Assembly: GCA_016875015.1 (NCBI GenBank)
Contig: VGSJ01000008.1
Coordinates: 1 to 60,411 of the forward strand
Reading direction: 5' to 3'
Origin: Deltaproteobacteria bacterium
Lineage (GTDB): Bacteria > Desulfobacterota > Desulfobaccia > Desulfobaccales > 0-14-0-80-60-11
Length of the DNA stretch: 60,411 nt
Below are positions 24,854-33,500 of the stretch, in pieces. Both the position numbers and the translations under genes were made by a program. The notes beneath the pieces were generated by a model, which was given only the letters and a program-made list of their open reading frames with translations, made no database searches and was not told the DNA's origin. The stretch's first letter is position 1, and every line of letters begins with the position of its first letter.

Positions 24854-26161
24854 TTGAAACGACCAGCTCAGCCCCAGAGAGTGGACATCACTGTTATAAC
24901 GCCCATTGGCTTGTAAGGTGGCGGGAACCCCGTTGGTCACAATGGTGTTGTTTTTGGTGCGGCTCTCCGACAGGATGTAATTGTAGGCGATGCCCAGGGT
25001 AAATCTCATGATCTTGAGATCCTTCCCCACCGTAAAGATGTGACGGTTAGCGTCGGGCACCTGGGGGTCAAAGCTCGTATTCGGCACCGGGGTGAGGTCA
25101 TAGATGTATCCGGCCCGGAGCTTCACCCACTCATTCACTTCATAATTGGCCCCGAAGCGGAAGGCCCAGGCATCATGCCAGTTCTTGGGGTTGGTGAGGG
25201 TTGTGACTCCGTTTGGCGTAAGCGGGATGTCTAAATTGACTTTCTGCTTGCTATACGAAGACCACCCCGTCCAGGTGGTGTCAAATTCAAAAGTGAATGG
25301 TTTGAACCGGCTGTAGGCAATCCCCATGGTCAACGACGGGGGATAGACAATGGCGCCCTCGGCAGAGGTGGCGATCCCCCCCGGTAACGGCGCCGGCGGG
25401 CTGCTGGTAAAGCCGCCGCGGTGATTCACCTTGATTTGACTGCGGTAGGCCACCCCCAACTTCACCCCCGTCAGTGGTTCGTAATGCAGCCCTAAGTTGT
25501 AGCCCACCCCGCTCCCCTGGCCGGTAAACTCGGTTTCGCCATCGGGAAACGCCTTGCCCCGGACCACCACCGGAAACTTGCGCTTGAGGCGCACTTTGGA
25601 CCACAGGACATCGAACCCGGCCGCCAGTGAGAGGTTGTCCAGAACTTTAACGGACATCACCGGGTTGAGATTATACGTATGCAGGCTGGAGAAGGTGGTG
25701 ATATATCGGCCCGCCCAGGTCGGCGGCCAGACCGTTCCCATCCCGAAGGGCGAAAAAAAGCCGAGGCCCAGGGCTAGCCGATCATGGACGGGGATGGCGA
25801 TATAGGCCGTCAGGCTTCGGTATAATCGATGATTGGTTTGAGAGTCCTGGCCGCCGCCGCTATACTCGCGATCCGGATAATTGAAGAAGCTTCCCTGATA
25901 AACTTGGGTCCTTTTGATCTGATTGAGCCCGGCGGGATTATAAAAGATGGCTGAGGCGTCATTGGCCTCGGCCACGAAGGCGTTGCCCTGGCCCATGGCC
26001 GCAGTTCCCTGCTGCATCAGGGCAAAACCAGACGCCCAGGCCGAAGAGGCGCCCCAGCAGAAAAGCGACCCCGCGACAATTATTGCCAGGACAACACTAT
26101 TCCCGTGCCAGATTGATTTACCAAGATTGCTAAAAACCAACATTCCCAAGAAGCTCTTCAT
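24848..26161 (-). CDS. FadL/OmpP1-type outer-membrane channel
   Basis: 437 residues. A long signal peptide (about 1-44) ends at ASSAWA, then the mature N-terminal hatch reads SGFALMQQGTAAMGQGNAFVAEANDASAIFYNPAGL, the hallmark of FadL proteins. The remainder is a beta-barrel with alternating strands, and the chain ends in Phe as outer-membrane proteins do. It should import long-chain fatty acids or other hydrophobic compounds. The stop codon falls in the right end of a repeat element. No fatty-acid degradation genes are adjacent, but lipid-acting genes lie 2-6 kb away. Confidence 0.9.
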   Translation of the reverse strand: MKSFLGMLVFSNLGKSIWHGNSVVLAIIVAGSLFCWGASSAWASGFALMQQGTAAMGQGNAFVAEANDASAIFYNPAGLNQIKRTQVYQGSFFNYPDREYSGGGQDSQTNHRLYRSLTAYIAIPVHDRLALGLGFFSPFGMGTVWPPTWAGRYITTFSSLHTYNLNPVMSVKVLDNLSLAAGFDVLWSKVRLKRKFPVVVRGKAFPDGETEFTGQGSGVGYNLGLHYEPLTGVKLGVAYRSQIKVNHRGGFTSSPPAPLPGGIATSAEGAIVYPPSLTMGIAYSRFKPFTFEFDTTWTGWSSYSKQKVNLDIPLTPNGVTTLTNPKNWHDAWAFRFGANYEVNEWVKLRAGYIYDLTPVPNTSFDPQVPDANRHIFTVGKDLKIMRFTLGIAYNYILSESRTKNNTIVTNGVPATLQANGRYNSDVHSLGLSWSFQF

Positions 26162-26836
26162 ATTGGCCTCGCAGAATTAGTTTTATCGATTTAAATAGCT
26201 TTTTCCCCAAAAATCAACTCTTTTTTCATTACCTTTGCCGTTAGTAGCGATTATTCTTGATATGATCTGGTTAGCTGAGAAACTTCGTTAAGTTAGGTTC
26301 TACCCTGGACAATCAAAATAGGCGTTGCGCTCGTTGCTTCTTTGTAAAGATTCGCCCATCAATCCCAACCATACAGAATGACAGTTCCCCTCTGGGAAAA
26401 GTGGCATCGTGCCTGGGCCGCATCATTACTCCTTGGCGCGGGCAACTGTCTGCAGTCGTCTCATTCGATGCCGCCGCCCGCCTAGGGTTGATTTTTTCCT
26501 CAGGCCGGTTTATTCTTAAATACATATTTAATCGGTGATTACTCAATCAAGAAGTCATGTCCTCTCTCCGAGTCTCCCAGGGCCATCACTGGAACCGAAA
26601 GATCTTCGAGAAATATCATTGGGAAATATCATTTGCAAGCCAAACCTGATAGTATTTTGCAAAAAAATTGCCCTGTGGTCTTCCATGGACCTCCGGAGAA
26701 AGATCCTCTGGGGAACTCTCGCAGCCTCCGGTGGCGAGAGGTCCATGGGCGACGCGGTTTGACTTGAAGGCCGTTAGGGATAATTGCCCGGATCTGCTTT
26801 GATTGCCGGTCGGGTGAGGAGAAAGTAGTACTGACC
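26162..26836. other. Gene-free divergent spacer
   Basis: 675 bases between fadL (leftward) and the CpsB-like gene (rightward). No credible gene. The left part is AT-rich. The right part holds a long hairpin with 11-bp perfect arms, listed separately. Confidence 0.45.
26683..26748. repeat. Long hairpin with 11-bp perfect arms
   Basis: CCATGGACCTC at 26683-26693 pairs with GAGGTCCATGG at 26738-26748; inner CCGGAG / CTCCGG can extend it. It lies about 90 bases before the CpsB-like start. It could be a leader structure or a dispersed repeat. Confidence 0.45.
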
Positions 26837-27574
26837 ATGATTGATATTCATGCCCATATCCTGCCTGGTGTGGACGATGGAGCCAAAAACTGGGAGCAAT
26901 CCCTGGAAATGGCGCGGATGGCGGTGGCGGATGGCATCACGGTAATGGTAGCCACCCCGCACCTCTTTAAAGGGAGATCCACCGATCTGACTCAGTTGAA
27001 TACCAAAGAAATAATTCTCCAGCACGTGGCGCAACTGAGGCACAGATTGTCTGAAGAAAGAATACCGCTGGAACTCATCCCGGGTTGTGATTTTCCCCTT
27101 GGGTTCGAATCATTAAAACTTTTGGATGACGGCCGGGCGTTGACCATTAATGACGCCAAACGCTATTTGCTCTTAGAGCTCCCGGATACCTCGTTGCCGC
27201 CGGCGATTGAAGAAATCTGTTTTCATTTGCAAGCCAGGGGTATAACTCCCATCATTACTCATCCTGAGCGGCACCTGGTTATGCAAGAGATGCCCTATAA
27301 GCTCAAGCGGTTGATTGACCTGGGCTGCCTGGTTCAGATGACCGGCAACAGCTTAACCGGTTGGTTTGGCAGGAGAGTCAAAAAGATAGCGCGACAATTT
27401 GTCAAGTTGGGGTACATTCACCTGCTGGCTACCGATGCCCACGACCCTAAGAGGCGTCCTCCCTTGCTGAGCGCCGCGGTGGCTGAATTATCCCGTCTGG
27501 TGGGAGAAAAACGCGCCCGGGCCATGGTCAGCGATATTCCTGGGAAAATCATCGCAGGTGAACCTTGCTTTTAA
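26837..27574 (+). CDS. CpsB/YwqE-type PHP protein-tyrosine phosphatase
   Basis: 245 residues, the usual length. The PHP metal site is clear: DIHAHILPGVDDG at the start, TPH near 40, a central PGCD and a C-terminal TDAHD. This is the manganese-dependent tyrosine phosphatase family that dephosphorylates bacterial tyrosine kinases controlling exopolysaccharide export. GAGGAG lies about 14 bases before the ATG, slightly far. No Wzc-like kinase or polysaccharide genes lie nearby, so it acts in trans or on another target. Confidence 0.88.
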   Translation: MIDIHAHILPGVDDGAKNWEQSLEMARMAVADGITVMVATPHLFKGRSTDLTQLNTKEIILQHVAQLRHRLSEERIPLELIPGCDFPLGFESLKLLDDGRALTINDAKRYLLLELPDTSLPPAIEEICFHLQARGITPIITHPERHLVMQEMPYKLKRLIDLGCLVQMTGNSLTGWFGRRVKKIARQFVKLGYIHLLATDAHDPKRRPPLLSAAVAELSRLVGEKRARAMVSDIPGKIIAGEPCF

Positions 27575-27757
27575 GACTTCGGGGCCTTGGCTCTCTTTCT
27601 CCTGTCCCTGAAACCATGACCGCGCCTAATTTTTCCTTTTCGGTTGGGTCGATCCCCAAAAAAAATTGCTTAATTTCCCCTCTCGCCTGGTTATAATGAA
27701 TGCAAGGGTCTCAGGTGGACCCCAAAGATTTCTCATCATCGGAAATGCCTGCTCAGG

Positions 27758-28285
27758 GTGGCACAGAAAAACATTATGTCTGGATTCGCTTACGCGGCAA
27801 CGATTTTCCTGTTTTTGAGCTCGGCCGTCATGGGTATCTCAGGGTGTGCTCACGTCAACCAGCAGTCTCTATCCCAGGAAGTCAACGTAACGCCTCCACC
27901 CCTGGAGGTAAAAGCGTTTTTTGTGGCCGCCAATGAAGCGAACTACCGGGGACTCCAAAATCCTTCGTCCGGTAACGTTGATCTATCCGCCTATGCTCAC
28001 CTGATGGCGGTCAAATATCCTCGCACCTTCCAGGTCGATGTCTTAAAAAAACCGCCTTCGAGGCCCTATAAATCCTTTGCGGTGCTGGAATGCGAACCTG
28101 CGCCTCACTCCAAACCTGAGGAGGTGGTGGAAAAATTAAAGAATAAAGCCAGGGAGATCGGCGCGGATGCGATCATCCTCTCCGGCGCCGGTCCGGACCA
28201 GGGACTTGCCGGGATTCCGCCGACTTCAAAAATGCAAGCCGTGGCCATCAAGTATATGTTGACGAACACGTCAGATATCAGATAG
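27758..28285 (+). CDS. Lipoprotein of unknown function
   Basis: 175 residues from GTG at 27758; ATG at 27776 is equally likely. A hydrophobic signal (FAYAATIFLFLSSAVMG) ends in the lipobox ISGC, so it is predicted to be lipidated at that Cys. The mature part has PPLEVKAFF, FAVLECEPAP and a helix-strand stretch VEKLKNKAREIGADAIILSG, typical of small envelope lipoproteins that group with LPS-assembly or metal-sensing families. No specific family is assigned. Confidence 0.7.
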   Translation: MAQKNIMSGFAYAATIFLFLSSAVMGISGCAHVNQQSLSQEVNVTPPPLEVKAFFVAANEANYRGLQNPSSGNVDLSAYAHLMAVKYPRTFQVDVLKKPPSRPYKSFAVLECEPAPHSKPEEVVEKLKNKAREIGADAIILSGAGPDQGLAGIPPTSKMQAVAIKYMLTNTSDIR

Positions 28286-28302
28286 AGGTCTTCGAAATCC
28301 CG

Positions 28303-28536
28303 GTGGCGGGGATACCGGACAAAAAAACCTCCGACTTCTCGCTCCGCCAATTCCCCACGGTCAACATGCTCCAGGAGCTTAAAGAGCACAGCCGGATAGA
28401 CCTCAAGATCATCGCGGCGCAAGTCGAAGCCATCCCGGATGAAGTAAAGCCGGGTCGGTCGCCGGCCGTGGCGGACGCTATTGACACAGCCTGCCAGCGC
28501 CTCATGGCGGCTCTGCCGGGAGAGGGGCCGGGGTGA
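28303..28536 (+). CDS. Possible small ORF or gene fragment
   Basis: 77 codons from GTG. The same frame stays open upstream (protein-like YQIEVFEIPVAGIP), overlapping the end of the lipoprotein gene but with no start codon there. The composition (ELKEHSRIDLKIIAAQVEAI) looks like a real helical protein. No ribosome-binding site is evident. It may be the 3' remnant of a longer gene. Confidence 0.3.
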   Translation: MAGIPDKKTSDFSLRQFPTVNMLQELKEHSRIDLKIIAAQVEAIPDEVKPGRSPAVADAIDTACQRLMAALPGEGPG

Positions 28537-28653
28537 GCCGCCGCCATCGCCCCGGGCTTCCGGGCCCTCTTTGACCGGCTCACACCCCGCCTCTCCTCCC
28601 CCTCCCCTCTCGCGCCGCAAGACGGCTTTCGCGCCTCACCCGGCCTTAAGGCC

Positions 28654-29028
28654 TCATTCCCACCGGAGTTCGATGCCCGAAACCCCCCGGCCTCCCTGAA
28701 CCGGGCTCACGGCGCCGCACCGGGGGCACTCCACCAGCGGGGACAGGTCGTGGGGATCCACGGCGCCCTCCGGCAGAGCTCCCTGATAGCTGCATTTCCC
28801 GCAGGTCAACGTCACCGGTTCAATCGTCAGGTTTAGCCGGAATCGCGCCAGGGGCGTCCCCAGGACCAAAATCTCATAGGCCTGCCGGGTGGCGGCCTCG
28901 GAGTGCACCGCCAGGGGCCCCACTCTCAAGACCACCTCCGGTGAACTCCCGTCCGGGGGGTCATCCACCTTTTTGAGTTCTGCCAGGATGTGGGCGATTA
29001 CCTGCTCCATTAATGAATATTCATGCAA
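28654..29028 (-). CDS. hypA: Hydrogenase nickel-incorporation protein HypA
   Basis: 124 residues. HypA begins Met-His-Glu, because His2 binds nickel. Here that is only met by a TTG start at 29028, which gives MHEYSLMEQVI. GGAGG lies about 11 bases before that TTG, while the upstream GTG at 29040 would have the site touching it. The zinc-binding pair of CxxC motifs is present (CGKC near 73 and CPRC near 105). It delivers nickel to NiFe-hydrogenase precursors with HypB. No other hydrogenase or hyp genes are in the window. Confidence 0.93.
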   Translation of the reverse strand: MHEYSLMEQVIAHILAELKKVDDPPDGSSPEVVLRVGPLAVHSEAATRQAYEILVLGTPLARFRLNLTIEPVTLTCGKCSYQGALPEGAVDPHDLSPLVECPRCGAVSPVQGGRGVSGIELRWE

Positions 29029-29040
29029 CTTTGCCGTCAC

Positions 29041-29439
29041 CTCCCCTTATAGCCTCAGGTTTCTCAAGGAACCTCGGGGAGGCGCCACTCACCCCGGTCA
29101 GCCATACCACAGTTGACCCCGGGAGGCGAAATATTTCAACCTCTCTTGAACCCGGAGACCCTCCAGGCAGAAATCCCCGGTCCCGCCTGGCGTTATGCTT
29201 CATAAATTGTCTGGCAATTATTTTGCCCAGACCTCCCAAATGCTCTTTTAAAGTCCCCCGTTCCTAAGGGATTTAGGGGCAATGATGTTCACTTAAAGGG
29301 GGGCTGTCAAAATGTAGGACGGGCACTGCCCGCCTAACCACTTGAAAAAACAGCCGAAAGCATCTGTTTCACATTTTTTTGTCATTGCACGGGAGGTTCA
29401 CTGCAACGCATAGACACCTTAAAGTGAACCGTATTGGTC
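29041..29439. other. Gene-free spacer
   Basis: 399 bases. It contains a GGGCACTGCCCGCC palindrome near 29319; a similar GGGCAGTGCCCGCC lies near 59727. Otherwise nothing recognisable. Confidence 0.4.
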
Positions 29440-29853
29440 CTAATCCCCATCTTCGGAGTCCTTATTCCGGATAACCCCGGCGCCAAATCGCGACGTGCCG
29501 GGTTTGGACGGCGCCGCCTCCGGCATCGGCCCCCGCATCTTCTTCATTGACGGTTGCCTTTGTTGTTGCTGCTCCTGCTGCTGCATCTTCCCCCGTTCTT
29601 GCTGCTCTTGGCTGCGGCGGAGTTCCAACTTCTCGGCTTCCTCTGACCGGACCGCACTCTCAGCCAGCAGCAGCGGCATGGCGACATGCGCAGGCTTATA
29701 TCGGAGACCGGCCAACCGATGCCAGAGGTCGGAGTAAAGGCTTTCCGGCCTTCTCAGCCAGCCGGCCCAGGTCAGGCTGTGCACGGCCGCGCCCACCAGG
29801 ACCAGCAAGATGACCAGGTGCAGCCAGGTAGTTTTGCGACGGAGATTTTTCAT
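29440..29853 (-). CDS. Truncated CHASE2-like membrane protein
   Basis: 137 residues. A basic start and one transmembrane helix (about 12-31) are followed by ESLYSDLWHRLAGLRYKPAHV, which matches the opening of CHASE2 sensor domains (Y-D-x-x-x-R-L-x-G-x-R-x-P). The match ends there: the rest is a Gln-rich low-complexity tail (QQQEQQQQRQ). CHASE2 proteins normally continue for about 250 residues before a cyclase or kinase domain. It may therefore be a decayed sensor gene that has acquired a new tail, or a small anchored protein. No ribosome-binding site is seen. Confidence 0.45.
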   Translation of the reverse strand: MKNLRRKTTWLHLVILLVLVGAAVHSLTWAGWLRRPESLYSDLWHRLAGLRYKPAHVAMPLLLAESAVRSEEAEKLELRRSQEQQERGKMQQQEQQQQRQPSMKKMRGPMPEAAPSKPGTSRFGAGVIRNKDSEDGD

Positions 29854-30568
29854 AGCTTCAAGGGAATATGTCGGTTGGAGATGCCCGCATCATTAATCGA
29901 TTCCCGCCGGGTTGCTGGCCTTCCCGGCATAAAGACTTTAGCAGATGGCGGCCAAACTGCCAATTCCTTCCATGGGTCATTCCCGGCGCCGCGCCGGATC
30001 TTGTCCTCTTAATAAATTCCAGACCCTCAACCCTGCCCGGCATGGCCAGGAAACCATTTTGCCACCGCGTGCTCCCCAAGGAGCAACCCGAGCCGACCAG
30101 CCGCCCTGGGGGTAGGATTCGCCGGACTCCCCTTGCTTGAGCCGGCATCCAGGCAAACTTTCACCTCTGGCCATTTTATGCCGATTACGGATTTAAGCCT
30201 GGACAATTCGGCAAACACCGGTGCCGCGCCCGCCGGCGGCAGGCGCAGGTGGCCTCCGCCTCCCGGCTCAGCGTCACCTGTGGTTGCATCGGTTTAGCGC
30301 GAACCCTTTTTTCCTCAACTTAACGGATTCTCCGGGCCCCGGTCTAATTTTAACAACCGCTTGTGCTGACCGCAGCTGGCTTAATACCAAGTTGCAGTCA
30401 AAAAACCTTGAATATTCATGTCATTCTGAACGGAGCGCCGCGGAGTGAAGAATCTCGGAGGCTTAAAAAGAGAGAGTCTTCGCTGCGCTCAGAATGACAA
30501 ATAATAGTCTTTTGATTGAAATTTTTTATAAGAACCCCATCAAACTTTGCCGTGGGAGGAATCACTTC
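29854..30568. other. Gene-free spacer with an 81-bp repeat
   Basis: 715 bases before the VIT/VWA gene. The middle is GC-rich without a recognised RNA or gene. The right end carries the repeat element at 30419-30499, so the promoter for the VWA gene probably lies between or within these. Confidence 0.45.
30419..30499 (+). repeat. 81-bp inverted-repeat element, copy 1 (family B)
   Basis: Bounded by TGTCATTCTGA and TCAGAATGACA. It is matched by an 81-bp copy in the opposite orientation at 55424-55504. Similarity extends outward on both sides: AAGTTGCAGTCA on the left and TAGTCTTTTGATTG on the right. No coding capacity. Confidence 0.75.
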
Positions 30569-32965
30569 ATGTTCAAATCGCCCCGTACCTTTGGCGCCAT
30601 ACTGGCTTTCTTGGTGACCGGTTTGTTAACCACGGCCGCGCTCCCCGGTGAAAAATCCGCCGGGTACGGTAAGCCAGGAGCGGCGGACAAGACCCTGGCG
30701 CCTTACTTTGTCGTCTTGAGCGACGACCCGAAAGTTGACGCCTTGCCCCTTAAAAGCACCAGGGCCGACGTCAAGATCGCCGGCGTGGTGGCCGAGGTCA
30801 AGATCACCCAGGTTTATCGCAATACCGGGCAAAAGACCCTGGAGGCTATCTATGTTTTCCCCGGGTCTACCCGGGCCGCGGTCCATGCCATGCGCATGAC
30901 CATCGGCGATCGGGTGGTGGAAGCCAACATCATGGAGCGACAAAAGGCCCGGGAAACCTATGAGACGGCCAAAAAGGAAGGCAAGACCGCCTCCCTTTTG
31001 GAGCAGCAGCGGCCCAATGTCTTCCAGATGAACCTGGCCAATATTCTGCCCAATGATGAGATCAAGGTGGAACTCAGGTACATGGAACTTCTGATCCCGG
31101 AAGACCATATCTATGAGTTCGTCTACCCCACGGTGGTAGGCCCCCGGTACACGACCAAGACGGCCGCCGGGGCGGTGGATACCGACAAATGGGTCCAGAA
31201 CCCTTACCTGCACGAGGGGCAGGCCCCGCCTTATACCTTTGGCCTGAACGTGGAACTCACCAGCGGGGTCCCCATCGCCAGCCTGACCAGTTCCAGCCAT
31301 GACGTGGCCATCAACTACTCGGGCAAAACTGCGGCTCAAATCAGCCTCAAGGACGAGAAGACCGGCGGCAACAAGGACTTTGTGCTGCGTTACACCCTGG
31401 CCGGCGGCAAGATTGAAACCGGCCTCCTGCTGTACCCCGGCCAGGAAGAAAACTTTTTTATGCTGATGCTGGAGCCCCCGGCCCGGGTCAAACCCGAGGC
31501 AGTCTTGCCCCGGGAGTATATTTTCATCGTCGATGTCTCCGGCTCCATGCACGGCTTCCCCCTGGATACCGCCAAAGCCATGATGAAAAACGTCATCAGC
31601 GACCTGAAGCCCCAGGATTTTCTCAATGTGCTGTTGTTTGCCAGCGGTTCGGCGGTGCTCTCGCCCACCGGTTCCCTCCCCGCCAGCAAGGCCAACAAGG
31701 AAAAGGCCCTGTCTTTTATCCAGACCAAGCCCGGCGGGGGCGGGACCAATATTGTGCCGGCCCTGACCACGGCGCTGGCCCTTCCCCGGACCCCGGGGGT
31801 TTCCCGGATCGTGGCGGTAGTCACCGACGGCTACGTGTATGTGGAGCCCCGGGTTTTTCAACTCATCCAGGACAACCTCGGGGCAGCCAACCTCTTTGCT
31901 TTCGGCATCGGCACTTCGGTTAACCGCCACCTCATTGAGGGCATGGCCCGGGCCGGGATGGGCGAGACCTTCGTGGTGCTCAACAGTGGTGAGGCCGCCA
32001 AACAGGCCGCCAAATTTCGCCAGTACATCGCCAACCCGGTGCTCACGGACATCAAGGTTGCCTATGAGGGCTTTTCGGCCTCGGAGGTCGAACCCCAGGC
32101 CCTCCCCGACCTCTTCGCCATGCGGCCCCTCACCCTGCTGGGCAAATACCGGGGCAGCCCCACGGGCGCCATCGTAGTGCGGGGAAAAACCGCCAAGGGT
32201 CCCTATGAGCAGCGCCTGGAACTGAAGGAGGCCAAAGCCGGCCCCGAAAACGCCGCGCTCCGGCTGCTCTGGGCCCGGCAGCGGATCATGAGCCGGGTGG
32301 ATTTCAGCCGGTTTGACCGAGAAAACCAGGAATTGGTGAAAGAGGTGACTGCCCTGGGGCTGAAATACAGCCTCCTGACCCCTTACACATCGTTCGTGGC
32401 GGTGGATCAAGTCAAGCGGGCCGACGGCCAGGTGGTCTCCGTCAAACAACCTCTGCCCCTCCCGGAAGGGGTTTCCGACCTGGCCATCGGGGAATCAAGG
32501 TCAAAGGCCATGACGCCGTCCATGATGCCGCCGTCGCCATCCGGGCTGATAGCCAAGGATGAGAGTATGGGATTTATGGGCGGGGGGCGGAAGCCTAAAA
32601 CCGGTCCCCGGGGCGAAGGAACGGTCCCGGCGGAGACTGGAGTTTCGGTAACGGTCAAGGATGTCCGGGTCAAAGGGAATCTGACCCCGGCCGCGGTCCA
32701 AAAGGCCCTGGAAGGCGGGTTGGCGAAGCTGGCGCAGTGCTGTCAAGACGCCGCCAAAGCCGGGGTGAAGCTGCCGGCGGAACTCACTTTGACCTTTACC
32801 ATCGGTCTGGACGGGAAAATTGCCGGGACCCCGAAGGTTGCCCTAACCGCGCCGCAACCAAGCCTGGAAAACTGCCTGGCCGCGGCCCTCAAGGGGTTAC
32901 AGTTTCCTCAGCCGCAGCCGGCGGCCGTCCCGGTGACGGTAACCCTCAGCCTGACCGAGAAATAA
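30569..32965 (+). CDS. VIT and von Willebrand factor A domain surface protein
   Basis: 798 residues. The start at 30569 is chosen because GGGAGGA lies eight bases upstream and a signal peptide follows at once (FGAILAFLVTGLLTTAALPG); a frame from 30494 begins inside the repeat. Order: signal peptide, VIT domain (about 35-175; TRADVKIAGVVAEVKITQVYRN), VWA domain (about 310-490, MIDAS DVSGSMHG), linker, and a C-terminal domain (about 700-795) like the AgmX/PglI C-terminus with ENCLAAALKGLQFPQP. Such proteins are exported and bind metal-dependent partners; their exact role is unknown. A perfect terminator follows. Confidence 0.85.
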   Translation: MFKSPRTFGAILAFLVTGLLTTAALPGEKSAGYGKPGAADKTLAPYFVVLSDDPKVDALPLKSTRADVKIAGVVAEVKITQVYRNTGQKTLEAIYVFPGSTRAAVHAMRMTIGDRVVEANIMERQKARETYETAKKEGKTASLLEQQRPNVFQMNLANILPNDEIKVELRYMELLIPEDHIYEFVYPTVVGPRYTTKTAAGAVDTDKWVQNPYLHEGQAPPYTFGLNVELTSGVPIASLTSSSHDVAINYSGKTAAQISLKDEKTGGNKDFVLRYTLAGGKIETGLLLYPGQEENFFMLMLEPPARVKPEAVLPREYIFIVDVSGSMHGFPLDTAKAMMKNVISDLKPQDFLNVLLFASGSAVLSPTGSLPASKANKEKALSFIQTKPGGGGTNIVPALTTALALPRTPGVSRIVAVVTDGYVYVEPRVFQLIQDNLGAANLFAFGIGTSVNRHLIEGMARAGMGETFVVLNSGEAAKQAAKFRQYIANPVLTDIKVAYEGFSASEVEPQALPDLFAMRPLTLLGKYRGSPTGAIVVRGKTAKGPYEQRLELKEAKAGPENAALRLLWARQRIMSRVDFSRFDRENQELVKEVTALGLKYSLLTPYTSFVAVDQVKRADGQVVSVKQPLPLPEGVSDLAIGESRSKAMTPSMMPPSPSGLIAKDESMGFMGGGRKPKTGPRGEGTVPAETGVSVTVKDVRVKGNLTPAAVQKALEGGLAKLAQCCQDAAKAGVKLPAELTLTFTIGLDGKIAGTPKVALTAPQPSLENCLAAALKGLQFPQPQPAAVPVTVTLSLTEK

Positions 32966-32980
32966 GGCGCCGGAGCCATC

Positions 32981-33032
32981 GCCCCAAGGCCCCGGGGCCG
33001 ACTTAATCCCCGGGGCCTTGGGGCATTTTTTT
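32981..33032 (+). terminator. Intrinsic terminator of the VWA gene
   Basis: A perfect 17-bp stem (GCCCCAAGGCCCCGGGG / CCCCGGGGCCTTGGGGC, 32981-32997 and 33008-33024) with a 10-base loop is followed by seven T. Confidence 0.92.
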
Positions 33033-33162
33033 AGATTTTTCCCGGCGCGATCCCCGGCCTCACCCCAGGATCAGGATGCCGGAAAGGGGTCTGGGCGGCG
33101 CAGATAGCATCCGCCATGGTCTTGTTCTTGACGGAATAACTAACGAGGACATCGTGTGCCAT
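33031..33162 (-). pseudogene. TIR-domain remnant
   Basis: 43 codons from ATG with GGGGA about eight bases upstream. It opens MAHDVLVSYSVKNKTMADAI, the box-1 pattern of TIR domains, and ends VRPGIAPGKI, which resembles the IRCWIAPRDI box-2 stretch. A full TIR domain needs about 130 residues, so this is a truncated copy. It ends in the T-run of the VWA terminator. It could be a decayed effector gene. Confidence 0.4.
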
Positions 33163-33434
33163 AAAATCCCCAGACGCGGAGGTCAAAGTCTCTTGCAGGG
33201 AAAGGGACAAGTTGCTGCTGTCATCGCCCAAAAAGCCCAAGGGGTCAGAAAAAATAGATACCACGGTATGATGGCAACGCCTTGATCTAAAATAGGTCTT
33301 TTATGTTTTTTATCAATAAATATCCGGTTGTTACAGGCAGCTCGCTTAAAGCCAGGCAGATTCAGGCGCACCTGGACGAAGTTGAGGCATGCCCGCCCTG
33401 GCGCCGGGAGAACCCGGCCGCGGCCAGAATAGCC

Positions 33435-33463
33435 TTTACACTCAAGTCCAAGCCTAATATACT
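33435..33463 (+). promoter_or_regulatory. Sigma-70-like promoter of the lpt-rpoN operon
   Basis: TTTACA, a 17-base spacer, then TATACT, ending 37 bases before the lptC ATG. No stronger promoter is seen within the operon up to rimI. Confidence 0.65.
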
Positions 33464-33500
33464 TCAAAGAAAAACCGCTTAACTTGGCACGAAAAATAAT

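Larger units (their letters stand above)
32966..33500. other. Spacer between the VWA gene and lptC
   Basis: 535 bases containing the VWA terminator, a leftward TIR-like remnant and the lpt operon promoter, all listed separately. The stretch from about 33165 to 33430 has no recognised function. Confidence 0.5.

Noticed and set aside
30626-32449. 607-codon frame on the minus strand opposite the VIT/VWA gene
   Set aside because: It lies opposite a gene with clear domains, signal peptide and ribosome-binding site; long antisense frames are expected at this GC.
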